Shown: positions 37,901 to 49,070 of the stretch, piece after piece
Position numbering within the stretch: position 1 is the first letter of the stretch
How the letters are laid out: the number at the start of each line of letters is the position of its first letter
NCBI RefSeq assembly: GCF_041146795.1
Contig: NC_135188.1
Location: 1,781,419 to 1,845,418 of the forward strand
DNA length: 64,000 bases
Source of the DNA: Maylandia zebra
Lineage: Eukaryota; Chordata; Actinopteri; Cichliformes; Cichlidae
Reading direction: 5' to 3'
Notes under the pieces: generated by a model
The model's database searches: none
The model's input: only the letters and a program-made list of their open reading frames with translations
Told to the model about the DNA's origin: nothing
Translations under genes and position numbers: made by a program

Positions 37901-40900
37901 AGGTGGATGTTTTATTATTTGCAGGCTATGCAGAAATGCTCATCAACAGAGTTTCGCCTTGTTTTTCCTGACAACTGTGCTGATGAAGCTTTAATCTCTG
38001 CACCGAAGGGGCGCCTGGAACAGCGAGGCAATACAAAGCAGAAAGTTTTTGTTTGTCCTGTCAAACCAACCGCAGAACTGTGAGGCGTTATGATGTGTTG
38101 CACCGACAGTATCGCAACTACGCTGCACAGGTTGTGGTGCAGTTTGACTACCAACAGGCAAACTTCAGTGCAAGGAAGAAAGACCTGCACTGAACCGCTG
38201 GCTTTAAGCGTGACTCATCTTGAATTTGAAAAAGAAACCAGATGAATCCAAGCTGAATGAGCTTACAGTGCTTTCATGCGATGTCAGGAAAATGAATCCC
38301 TGACTGGAGATATTCACGTGTCTGAGAAACCTCTGGCGCTTTAGACAGAAACACAGCGAACATGACGGCAGAAACTCTCGGTGCAAATTCATGATTGGCA
38401 GGAGATTTGGTGCAGCGTCTGCATTACTGCGGATGGTGCCTGGGCTCCGGCTCGGAGAGGGGATGAGGAGCTTGGTCATTTGCGAGGAGCTCAGAATCAA
38501 GCTGACATCGTAAGGAGCCAGCTGAGGTGGCTCGGCCATTTGATTAGGACGCCTCCTAGGTGAAGTGTTTTGGGCATGTCCATCAGTGAGGATAGCCCTC
38601 TAATATACTGTTAGGCTGTAACCATTAGTTACCATCTATGCAGGCTGGGCTAGATTAGTGAAAGAGGTTATTTATTAGTAGTAATTCTGACAGAAAGTCA
38701 GTGGAGCGCTGTTCTGGAATCAGCTAACACGGTGTTGTTCTGCTTTGGGCCATGAGAGGATGGACGCGAGACTCCTTGTGGACATCCTTCAATAGTTTGC
38801 ATCTTCAAGGACCAGCCCGAAAAACAGTGAACCAACCACACACCTGCAGGCGAACTCCAGCCAGCTTTTTAAAGAATCATGTGGAATATTTATCGGCAGT
38901 GTCCACAGCAAGTATGATCCTGGTTTTAAAAGCATCACTGAAGCACAGCCCTCCTCTGGAAATGGGATCAGCCCACTGACAGTAATAAATAACAAACTCA
39001 GCAGCACAAAGAAACAAAACCCAGCAATCACAGTTTTTCAGCTTTGTCCATGTTGAGCACTGGGATAATTTGACAACTCAAAAACAAATGAATGAACACA
39101 GGCCCACTAAAAGCTCAGCTAACAGTTTCTTTGTACTTACATACGCGTTGGCATACTCGATTTTGGTTCCCTTCAGTTCAGCTTTGAACTGAGTGAAAAA
39201 CAGGTACGACTTCCCCTGAGGCCTGGCGGGAATGAAAAGGAAATATTTGCTGTCAGTGTCACGGGTTTGCATAAATTCATTTCAATCAGAGGTTAGAAGT
39301 TTGCTGTGTTGTTTCCCCTTCTAGTCTCTACCGCCACTGTCACGATTAAGCAAAATCAATGAGGTGACTCAGCAGACGCACACATTAGCGGTGAGGGTGC
39401 TCTTAGCATCGGGGTCACCGAACTGAAGAAGAAGAGTACCTCCGCGGGCTGCTCATTGGCCTGTGAGTGTTGTCCTGGTATAACTGCAGTTACGGGGACC
39501 TAAATCTGGTTACACAATCACAACACGGGGGCCCGACTTCCTTATGGGGACATTTTAGGGTGAAGGCAGGCTTTAAGGTTAAGGTGAGGTAAGCAGTAGT
39601 TGTGCAGCCTCCATTAAGCCAATGCAAGTCAGTGCAGCGTCCTCTAAAATCTGTGTCTCACCTCCACACAGAGCAGGAGAACAGTCTGTTGTCATCAGTC
39701 AGGCCCACACTCATCAGCCATTGCTGCATTACAGAAAAAAGGGACAATATTTTAGCATAAAGACCGCAGTAATCAGTGATGTGAGGCTGGAGACGCACAG
39801 TGAGAGAGAGGGAGGGGCTCACCTCGTTGGTTCCTCCTTGAGAGGCGTACGTGAAAGAGCATTCATACTCCCCCTGCAGAAGGAGAATGAAACCAGGTGT
39901 TAGTGCCGTGTTTTGGATTCACCTACAAAACTTTCCTGTAAAACGAGAAACTCTGTGTTCCACTGATCTCACTCAGGTTCCAGTTTAACCTTACATAGAA
40001 ATAAAGACAGAATATGGTTGCATGTAAACTCACATCCTTTCCAATAATACCCTGAACACTAACACGTTACTCTTTAGGAGGAACCCAAGAAGCTCTGTTC
40101 TGTCTGTGCATCGGAGGTTAGCGAGGGTGGTCTCTGCCAGACAGCTCCCCTAAGAAAAGCCCAGAAACGATTTCTTTATTTTGTACTGAGGTCTCAAAAC
40201 CTTTCTTAATGCTAGAGCGTGTCAGATGTTGTTTATGGGGGAAAGAGTTGAGCCAGATTAAAAAAGCCATAAGAAATTACCGCTGGTCTTTTTGGTTTTG
40301 GATGTTTCTTTTGCTTGTTGATCATCATTTAAAAGAACGCCGTTTAAAGTCTGGTCTACGTGACCTGGTACAGATGTTTAGAATTAGCCTGGGTACTGCT
40401 AAAAAAACAATTTCTCTCTATTCAGATTTCAGCGTAGCACGACAGACACGCCTGTGGTTATTTTCTGCCACATTAGTAACAGCTTTCACCAGTTTCAGCT
40501 TGAATAGTTCATTCATATTAAGCTTTTCAGCATCACGTAGACTGAATGGCTCCGTAACGTAGTGGTTAACATATTCACCTAACGTGTAAAAAGGCCCTTG
40601 GTTTGATACCAGGAGGAATCACAAACTGTTTGGGGTTGGCTCAGGAATCTGGTAAATCCAATGTGTACTGAGCCAACCTGAAAGTAGTTTTAAATATATT
40701 TAATTGGTCCTGAAATGACCTAAATGAGCTAAACAGGGCTTCCTGATGTGAAGATAAGATGTGCATGAAGCTTTAGAAAATGTGAATGAGGGCAATAATG
40801 TTGGACATCTAACTGCAACATTTCCTACTGATGAAGGCCTTCCTCTGGACCATTCATACTATACTAAAGTAATTAAGTAACAGATTGAAAAAATGAAATG

Positions 40901-42170
40901 AAAGAAAAATTCCAGTTTTTTCACTTTGTAGTACAGAATTAGTTTTCACCTTTATTTCTTAAATCTCGCTGACAGATTCCTCTCATTTACTACAGCAGCA
41001 TTTGTCTATTACGTAGAAAGAAATGAGAGGTAAGGTTGTATTTGCACCTTTTTTTCTCATACTCAGATATCTGTGGGAATAAATGTGCAGCTAATCTTCG
41101 GTCCACTGACAGAGAAGGGGAATTCCACTGCTCTGGACTCTGGACACTTGAGATTAAAGTGGGCTGTCTGTGGCCAACGACGCAGAGGGAGTCTGACATT
41201 CCTGGTTTAGAGCATGAAAGTGAGTCAGAGTCACACCTCTGCCATCGAAACGAGGAAATAACAAATAATAAGTCAAGCTACAGCTGGACGAGTCAGCGAG
41301 TTTCTTTTTCTATTTAAAGTAATAATCTAATGTAACAGCTTGTAAGATGACTTTGACTTTTTTAAACTGCGACTTTGCAAACACCTCCCACGTCAGAATA
41401 TTAGAGACACGTAATGGTTCTCTTTGTCACCGCTGAAGCTATCAGGGACACTGAGCTTTACCTGCTGTGACCAATGACGAGTCAGCTTTTCTTTGATTAA
41501 TCAAACAAGAAAAACATTAATTCATTAAATAATTAGTTCGATCGTTAGTTTAACAATCAGACAAAAGTTGTTTTTACAATTTAAAGTGAGCAGTCTTTAA
41601 GTTAAAAGAAAAGAAGCTCTCAACCAATCAAAAGCGCCATTGTGACAGCGACGTGTCAGCCCCTCACAGGCTGTGTCGTCATCAGACAGCGACTAAAGCT
41701 GCCCAGCAGATTGTAGTTTTTCTCTTTTGTTGTTTATAACATCGATTATGTCCGACTGTAATAAGAGAAGCAGACCTCAGCTCCTCAATGATAATTAATT
41801 TAGCTATTAATGTGTTAATAACTGACTGATAAATCACATTGGAGTGGGTTACAGTGAGCTGCGCGGTGAATTCAAATTTAATCCACGTAAAATTAAATTT
41901 TACGATTCAGGATTTATCGGTAGCTCCGTGTTTCCCTGCACGAGGGCTCGTTTTAAAGCGGGAGATTTACAGCGAGAAATAAAGACACCGCTCGGCGGAG
42001 GCACTTACAATGCCCTCGGAGAAGGTGTGCACGACTCCTCCCGGTTTCACGTTGAACTCCACCGTCTTCGCCTGCTCCTCGGACGCCTCCGCCGGGACAC
42101 GCGCTGCAATCAGCGCGAGCGCAAACAGAAACGCCAGATTACCGGCGCAGGTGTTACTTTGACGAGCCAT
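34918..42170 (-). CDS. mydgf: myeloid-derived growth factor (MYDGF), six coding exons
   Basis: Coding exons in transcript order are 42009-42170, 39823-39873, 39662-39723, 39141-39222, 36349-36421 and 34918-34997. All have GT..AG ends and the total is 510 bp, 169 aa (human about 173). The N-terminus is a signal peptide with a hydrophobic core at about residues 11-24 and likely cleavage near AEA-S30. The mature protein has KPGGVVHTFSEG, FTYASQGGTNE, WRPQGKSYLFFTQFKAE and LSKLTVIGRT, all MYDGF signatures, and two cysteines (59, 88) placed to pair. It ends KDEL, a canonical ER/Golgi retrieval signal; human MYDGF ends RTEL. The family is a secretory-pathway, paracrine cardioprotective factor in mammals. 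The ATG at 42168-42170 is preferred to upstream in-frame codons because it starts the signal peptide. Confidence 0.93.
35504..35614. mobile_element. short palindromic hAT-type MITE in mydgf intron 5
   Basis: CAGGGGTGGGCAATTCATTT at the left is mirrored by AATTAATTGCCCACCTTTAC at the right. GGGGCCAC and GTGGCCCC lie inside. About 111 bp, no frame. Confidence 0.7.
36422..39140 (-). other. mydgf: mydgf intron 4
   Basis: About 2.7 kb between exons 4 and 5. No further exon needed or seen. It contains the repeat fragment near 38440-38575. Confidence 0.8.
38440..38575 (+). repeat. dispersed fish repeat fragment
   Basis: GAGGAGCTCAGAATCAAGC, AGCCAGCTGAGGTGGCTCGG and ACGCCTCCTAGG follow the wording of a retroelement-derived repeat common in fish genomes. 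The family is not identified. Confidence 0.45.
40546..40690 (+). mobile_element. tRNA-derived SINE
   Basis: Pol III promoter boxes are visible: A box TAACGTAGTGG (40555-40565) and B box GGTTTGATACC (40600-40610), spaced as in a tRNA. A non-tRNA body follows. Resembles AFC-type SINEs of cichlids and relatives. It lies in mydgf intron 1. Confidence 0.55.
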
Positions 42171-42312
42171 GTTTTCCTCCTCTGACCTGCAGCTGGTGCG
42201 AGCAGCGCCTCCGGTGTCCCGTCCACTGTGAGTGTCGTCACACTCCACGTCACGAACGCTGTAAAACAGAGACAAAAGGGCTACGAGTAACATCACCGCG
42301 CGTGACTGACAG

Positions 42313-42362
<50 letters not shown>

Positions 42363-43760
42363 TGTGTTAAATGTTGACTGAATAAAGTTACTTTAATGGA
42401 GACGCTGACCGTGTTGGCCACACGGTGTCGCTGTAGTTTAACCAATTTTACATAGTACTTTATGTTTAAGGGATACTAAGGGTATTATTATTATTATCAT
42501 TATTATTATTATTATTTAAACACGAAGAAATAATTTAATTTTAGCATTTTATTTTACTTGTTGTTATTATACAAGTGATGTAACAAAATAGAGATAAATA
42601 ACAGAGAGATAAGAGGTGTGAAAGAGTTTCTATATTTGTCCTTGTGGCAGTAGAGATAATTCAGTCTGTTAGGAAATGTGCTCTGCTGTCTGTCCCGTAA
42701 GTGTTGCAGGGGGTGGTCAAAATGACTGAAGAGTCTCCACCACACCTGCAAAAGAGCAGTTTGCAGCCCATCACAGAGTCGGCCTTCATCAGCTTATTGG
42801 TGCTTGTGTGTGTCTAAAGCTCAGATGAAGCTCCCCCGGCAGACCACAGCAAAGTATGCCGTGATCACCACAAACTGAGTGGCAGAAAATGATCACTGAA
42901 TGATCTCAGCCTCCTCAGACAAGACAGGCTGCTCATCCCCCATCGTGCAGCCGGTGTGCTGCTCTTCCATTTAAGCATGTTCTTATTTATATGCTAATTT
43001 GTAGGATTACGCCACTACAACCTTTTTAATTCGACACTCTGCTGCATTTATCTGCCAGTTTACAAATTCTTTGTACAAATTGATTGAAATCCTGGAAGGC
43101 AAAATAGTTAAGCCTGCAGTATGTCATCTATAATTTCTAAAAAGGGGTCATTAGTTGGTGCGATCATTGGTAAAATGTCTGACGCTCTGATGCTGGGTTA
43201 TTTTATATAACGCCTTTAGATTACTTATACAGAACAATTAGTGTTTAAGCAACATGTTGCTGTTTCTGCTGCTGAGTTACTTTAAAGTATTTCATGTTCA
43301 GAAATATTAATATGTGGAGGCCAAATTAATCAGATGTGTCCAGAACTTTAATTAAATTGAATTTATATAGCAGCAAATTACAAGGCACTTTATACTGGAA
43401 GGTAAAGATCCTACAGAAAAGCCCAACAATCAGAACAAGGCTGACATCTGTATTTATTATTTTTAACCACCTGGCTGTAGCCCTGAATGTTTGGCCAAGG
43501 ATGTCACATTCAGGTGTGAAGGGGTGAGGTCAAAGGGCACATTTTGTCTTTCCAAACACGTGCAGCAGTTTAAGAGGAGCATTAGCTGCTGGCTCATTGT
43601 TCTTATTCTTTCGCTGCACAGATACTGAACGTGATAACATCCTTCATTAAGATGAAAGCTGATAAAAGGACACGTTTCCTATAAAGCACGCTGCAGTTAC
43701 TTCCCCAGTGTGTCCACATTTTCTCCACAATTAGCAATGTTTGTATTTCCTGTCTGGGAT
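42171..43760. other. mydgf promoter side and intergenic DNA
   Basis: No coding exon. Contains the (AAT)n array at 42313-42360 and a related TTA-rich patch near 42484-42516. A short dispersed-repeat fragment lies near 43390. Confidence 0.5.
42313..42360. repeat. (AAT)n microsatellite
   Basis: Sixteen or so AAT units about 145 bp upstream of the mydgf start codon. Confidence 0.95.
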
Positions 43761-43763
43761 TTA

Positions 43764-43969
43764 AGAAAGAAAGAAAGTGTACTTTATTGATCCCCGTGGG
43801 GAAATTCCTCTCTGCATTTAACCCATTCACTCAGTGAAGCAGTGGGCAGCCATTGGAGGGTGTAGGGACGGTACCTTACTCAGGGGTACCTCAGGGTAGC
43901 TGTTCAGGGGAATCGAACCCCCGACCTTCCAATCATGGGGCCACCATTCTACCTACTGAGCTATCCCTG
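43764..43969 (-). mobile_element. tRNA-derived SINE
   Basis: On the minus strand the head begins near CAGGGATAGCTCAGTAGG. The A box is TAGCTCAGTAGG (complement of 43952-43963) and the B box GGTTCGATTCC (complement of 43909-43919). The tail carries GGGGATCAATAAAGTACA and a TTTC repeat, the usual 3' end of fish LINE-mobilised SINEs. Confidence 0.75.
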
Positions 43970-44184
43970 TAGTAATAACACACTCGCAGCCTACATATGT
44001 ACCACAGCCCTTTTAAAACTGTCTATACTGCTGTAGTTATAACTTTTGTTATAGAGTTTCATGTATAGTATATTTAATATAGTATATTACACACTGTGGC
44101 AATGCTCACAAGCATATACAAAGCGGGATGAATGAAATACTTAGATCAGCCCGTCTGGCACCAACGACCACGCCACATTCAGAG

Positions 44185-44360
44185 TGACTTTTAAAAGAAC
44201 CTTTTTCCTGATTTTGATGTTCAGTTTGAACTTCAGCAGGTCGTCTCGGCCACGCCTCTATGTCTAAATGCACTAACGTGCTGCCACACGGTTGGCTGAT
44301 TAGAAATTTGCATTAATGAGGAGTTGAGCAGGTGTACCTAACAAAGTGACCGCTGAGTAT
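44185..44360. repeat. Tc1-type terminal fragment
   Basis: GAACTTCAGCAGGTCGTCTC, GGCTGATTAGAAATTTGC and CAGGTGTACCTAACAAAGTG match the fragments at 46.3 and 46.56 kb. No coding part. Confidence 0.55.
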
Positions 44361-45989
44361 CCTCCAGTGCAAAAGTAAGAATAAGTACTTAAACACAGCT
44401 CTTGCTGTTACAGTTAGACCTAGAAACTGTTGCTGTCACGCTTCTGTACAGAACCGCAGCAGATGAAATGAGTCAGTTAAGATGCAAATGAAGAATCTCT
44501 GCTTTAATCCGAGGGGTTGAACAAAGATCCTGCATCAACACTTGACGAACAGCTGTCATTTTATTTATCCGCGGCTCAAATTGGACAAATTAACATAATA
44601 ATAAACGAGCTGTTCATTTTCAAAACTTTGTCATAAATCCAGTAAGATTATTTGTTTTGTAATCCACACATATTAAATCCACACTACAATAATTAGGCGT
44701 GTGTAAACTGCATTTCTTTGGTATTGCTTTTGACTTACTCGAGATTTCTTTAGGCGCTGTTTGAGGCCCGCTCTGCCTCAGCAGGCTGTGATTCATGAGG
44801 CAACCCTCCGATTAAACTTTGCACTACTCTCGTGCTCTTGCATATAGCAAACATGTCGACAGCTGTCTTTTTCACACTGCAGTAACATTTTGTTTTACAC
44901 GAGGCAGCAGCACAGTCTCACGTCTGCTCACGTCTCCGTGGATGTGTTTTATATGTCTCCGGAGCCAACATGCGTCCTCCCGGTGTAGCGTGAACAGATG
45001 TTAGGCACGGCAGGAGACACGCTAACGTCGTCTGACAGCCAAGTGTAAAACCCATAAAACAATATGAACATTCAGAACAGAAAGAAATGGAAGGCTTCAG
45101 CTGGGCGACCTCCCGCCCTCTCTCCCCTGCACCTCCTCATCCAGACCTCCTCCCGGCCCCAAAATTATACAATAACAGGATAAATAAAACAGCATGCATT
45201 TGCACAGGGCTGTCGAGTGTTTGCTTCAGGAGGGAAACCACACACAGGATCCTTCTCTTTCAAACAGGGGAAGCTGTTGAATCTACAGCGGTGTGTAAAC
45301 GGCCCAGTTTAGAGCCCTCGTCCAGTCCAGGTAAACATTGTTTCCACTTTTGGGACATCAGACGCCGCCGGCGGGAGAGCCGTGAAAATGATTCAGTCAT
45401 TTCCCCCCCGCTCGCACAAATAGCTTCGACTCTTTGCTTTAGACAAACAGTTCACTCACAGCAAACACAGAGCACGGATGGAGGAAGGGAACATTAAGTT
45501 GCCATCGAATAATTTCACTCGTGATGGAAGCTCGTATTCCAGACTTTACACACACACTCACACAGTGGGAGGAAAACAACACAGCAGCACGTCGGTGGTG
45601 TGTGTGTGTGACTCTACAGGCGTCAGGGTTAATTTGGTGCTTTTATTAGTTCTGAGCAGCTGCTGTTGAGCTGAGTCGCCCTGTGGCGTGAAAACTTTCC
45701 AATTTCTTCCTCTTAGTTAAAAACAAACAACCAGCACAGGAAAACTGCATCGTTTGTTTCTTACCTCTGGGTGATTGATCACTGTGGCTACAACTGCAAT
45801 GTTTTGGTATTTATGTATTCATGGTGCTGATGTCTGCGATCGATCTGAAACAGAGTTATATGTGATGGTTTTACGCTGTTATGGACATCTGGACCCACAG
45901 TGGGCCGGGCATCGTGGTTTCTAACTGACAGGTGCTGAATATAGGAAGAGATCACACTGTGCATGTCGTGATGCGGCCACTGGTGTTTG

Positions 45990-46437
45990 GTGTTAACAGC
46001 AGATGTAGTGACTTGATCAGACTTTGTCAGATCTGCCGTATTTCTTCGTGGCTCTGATTTTCACTGGAAACATTCCTGGGATATTCTGGTCCATACTCGC
46101 ATTGCACAGCTGATGCAGATTTGTTGGCTGCACAACCATGATGTGAATCTTCTGTTCCACCACATCCCAAAGGTCTCTTTTGGATTGAGATCCGTTGACT
46201 GTGGAGGCCATTTGTACCGTCATGTACAAGATAGTTGGAGATGATTTGTGACACAGTCGACAGACATGGTCAGCAACAATACTCAGGTAGCCTCATTCTG
46301 ATGCTCAGTTCGAACTTCAGAAGGTTATCTGAATGATATCTACATGACTATATGCACTGTGATTAGCCGATTAGACATTTGCAATAAGATGGACTACACC
46401 AGGTATACCTAATGAAGTGGCCAGTGAGCGTATGTTT
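45990..46437 (-). pseudogene. Tc1-type transposon remnant
   Basis: CCACCACATCCCAAAGGTCT followed by GTTGACTGTGGAGGCCATTT is the reverse strand of the same transposase segment seen in the 19.1-20.4 kb relic. A terminal repeat ending ACCTAATGAAGTGGCCAGTG follows. Another piece of that terminus lies at 46560-46597. Confidence 0.6.
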
Positions 46438-49070
46438 GAGTCAGTCCCAAAACCAAAATGATCTCTTTTCAAAAGGTTTAGTTTAACAGATTAACAGGCA
46501 TCTCTTATTGTCTCTAGTGATACGTATTAACATCATTTTCTGCAGTGTTAACATGCAGATGAATAGGTGTACCTAATGAAGTGGCTGGTCAGCGCTGTGA
46601 TAATGTTCTCGGAGTGCATTAAAGAGAACACTTGACATCGTGGCGCACAAAGCTGTGATTAAGTGGAGTCTGTGACCTGTTAATGCGTCCTTTTAAAATG
46701 CGTTTCAGTGATCTGGACACAAGTGGAGCGCGTCATTGTCCACACCTGTTATTGTCACACACCTCCAAGCTGCCCGCTGTGGTACTTCGCACAAGCTTTT
46801 AGTGCTGTCCATTTGTGATCTGATTGCATTTTAAAAGGTGATGTGTTTTAGTGTCTTTGAGTGTTTTCTTACCCACAGTCTGTGGCAGGAAAAAATGAAT
46901 TCAGAACAATTACCAAATACAGAGTAGAGTTAAATTGCACATAAATGTCTGAGTTTGTGTGCAGGGGATGATCAGTGTTGTGCTCACATAGGCGGTTATG
47001 CTGCCACTAAGTGACTGTAAAAATCTGACAATGCATCTTTAATACAAGTGTGGTGCTTTAGTGAAGTCACAAGACAAGCGTAACAATATGGGCGTGAAAC
47101 TAACACACGTGCATATTTTTAGTCTGTGACTGCTTATCGACACTGTTCCAGTCTAAGTCTGTACCCAGGAATATTGACGTCCATCATGTGTCGCTGGGGT
47201 CTGGGCTCTTGGCTCGGACACTTGTTGACTGGGCGTCTCAGACAGTCTGGGCACGGCCTCACAGACACTCAGCCCACAGTAAGAAAGGCTCCGTCGCTGA
47301 TGTCAGCAGTTTGCAGTCGGGTTTTCCTGCCCGTCAGTGGATCTGTGGAATTTCTCTCCTCCTTGTCATCTCCAGCCGGAGCGACCGGCAGCTCTGCCCA
47401 CACCCTGCAGGCTTAGTGCACCGGCCCACCCTTAGCACACAGCAGCTGGGAGCGCTGGAGGAGGTGGCTCTGCCCTGACCCTCTTTCACACTCAGATGGT
47501 TCACTGGCCAGAGACGGTGTAGGTTCAGCACAGAGTCCATGTTTGGATAAGAGGATGAGTGAAATGGGTTTCAGCACAGTGTGATGCGGTTATACAGGAT
47601 GCGGTGCAGGCAGCATGCTTTCCATGTCATCTCTGGTAGTTTTTCCATCTCTTGCATCAGTGTGTGTATTTGATTTCCTCTGTGTCCTTAAAACATAACA
47701 AATAGAGGTGACCTCATCAGGACCGACAGACTCTTACTATTATTGTGCGAGGAACTGGAGAAGTTGGTGACAGGCTGTGACTTGATGCTGCCACAGACAA
47801 ACTCTGCAAATGATTCAGTGAATGTGATCCTAGAACAAACTCCCGCGACCCCGCTCTGCACCTGTTAGCATATGCATCTCATCAAAATCCTCTTTCATTT
47901 AGGCTTACTGCTGCTAAAAGCTTCCATTTTACTGCAAGAAGTTTTCTGCTGAGGTTCAAATTACTGCAGTGGGCATGTTTGGTTTGGAATGGTTCCCACG
48001 ACAGTCCTGCTGTGCCTAATGACGAGTGCCAAAGAAAAAGCCCGTACAATACAGGACATACCTCCTGCTTGTTTTTCTGCCAATCTTCTGTGAGGCAAAC
48101 AGGCCTCATTAAAAAAAATAATAAAAACACCGAGCAAAGAGGAAGAATTGTGTTTTGCGCTGGTTATGTCCTCCAGACAGCGTCCCAGTTGGTCCCGACT
48201 AAATTCGGTGACAAAGTGTAAACAGAGCGAGACACTCGCAGGCGTCTCACATGGAGCCACTGCCAGGTGACTAAATGTTTTCCCAATCACTCACCAGCAA
48301 TAACACAACACAACAAGCACGCAAAAACACACTGGTGTCACAGCGCTCTCGTTCTCTCGCTGCTATTTTGATGACGTTAATGAGCAAAGTGGGATCGTTT
48401 CAGGTATTTCTCTGAGGTGTGTTATTCCTAAAGCATTTAGGAAATGTACCGCTCGACACTGAACCGCCTCTCAGCTCGTGTTAACTGGTGTTAATGGGCA
48501 GCCAGATGAGTTCAGGCTGAGAAATATTTGCTCCCAATTGTAATTAGACTAATTCAATAATTAGATGTCGGGGTTGCCTTTGTTTTCAGAAATCTAAATA
48601 AGTTTTACCATAAAGTAAAAAGCTTTTAAAAGTCGAGCCTTGTTTCAGTAGAATACATAAAACTATAAACTGCTGCTGGAGCAAAGCATTGCAAATAATC
48701 CACACGTGACAGCTTTTGAACTTTTTAAATAAGAGCAGCGGCACGCTGTATACTTCAGGGTATATTTGCTGGTCTCTGACAAAATCCTAATAGATGTGAT
48801 GGAGGAAAGCTGGAGCACCACTGCTTCCCCACAGTCAGCACCAAGTCAGTCTCACAGTAACAGCCAACAGCACAAAATCCACTTAAAATGAATATTCATA
48901 TAAATAAGTAAAAGGTCAAATTGAGCCATCCTGGCTTTGGATACAATAAATCATATAAATACAGATTCATTTAGAAGCAAACAGATGATGGTATCAGCAG
49001 CTGCTCATTAGGAGCAGTAAGAAGAGATTAAGTACATGTTTGCCTGTGAGATGTTCAGTCTGCTGTCAGG

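Larger units (their letters stand above)
43970..49070. other. intergenic region, no coding exon recognised
   Basis: Holds Tc1-type fragments near 44.2, 46.0-46.4 and 46.6 kb. The rest, including 46.6-49.0 kb, shows only short frames without family resemblance. The end near 49 kb should be the 3' UTR of the LOX-like gene. Confidence 0.5.

Noticed and set aside
40546..40620. Functional tRNA gene
   Set aside because: A and B boxes are present but the cloverleaf is not maintained and a SINE body follows.
45087..45669. 136- and 63-codon frames
   Set aside because: No conserved motif, splice context or repeat family; length is expected by chance in GC-richer DNA.
42171..49070. Expected neighbour DPP9 (next to MYDGF in human)
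   Set aside because: I looked for dipeptidyl-peptidase-like exons and saw none in the window.
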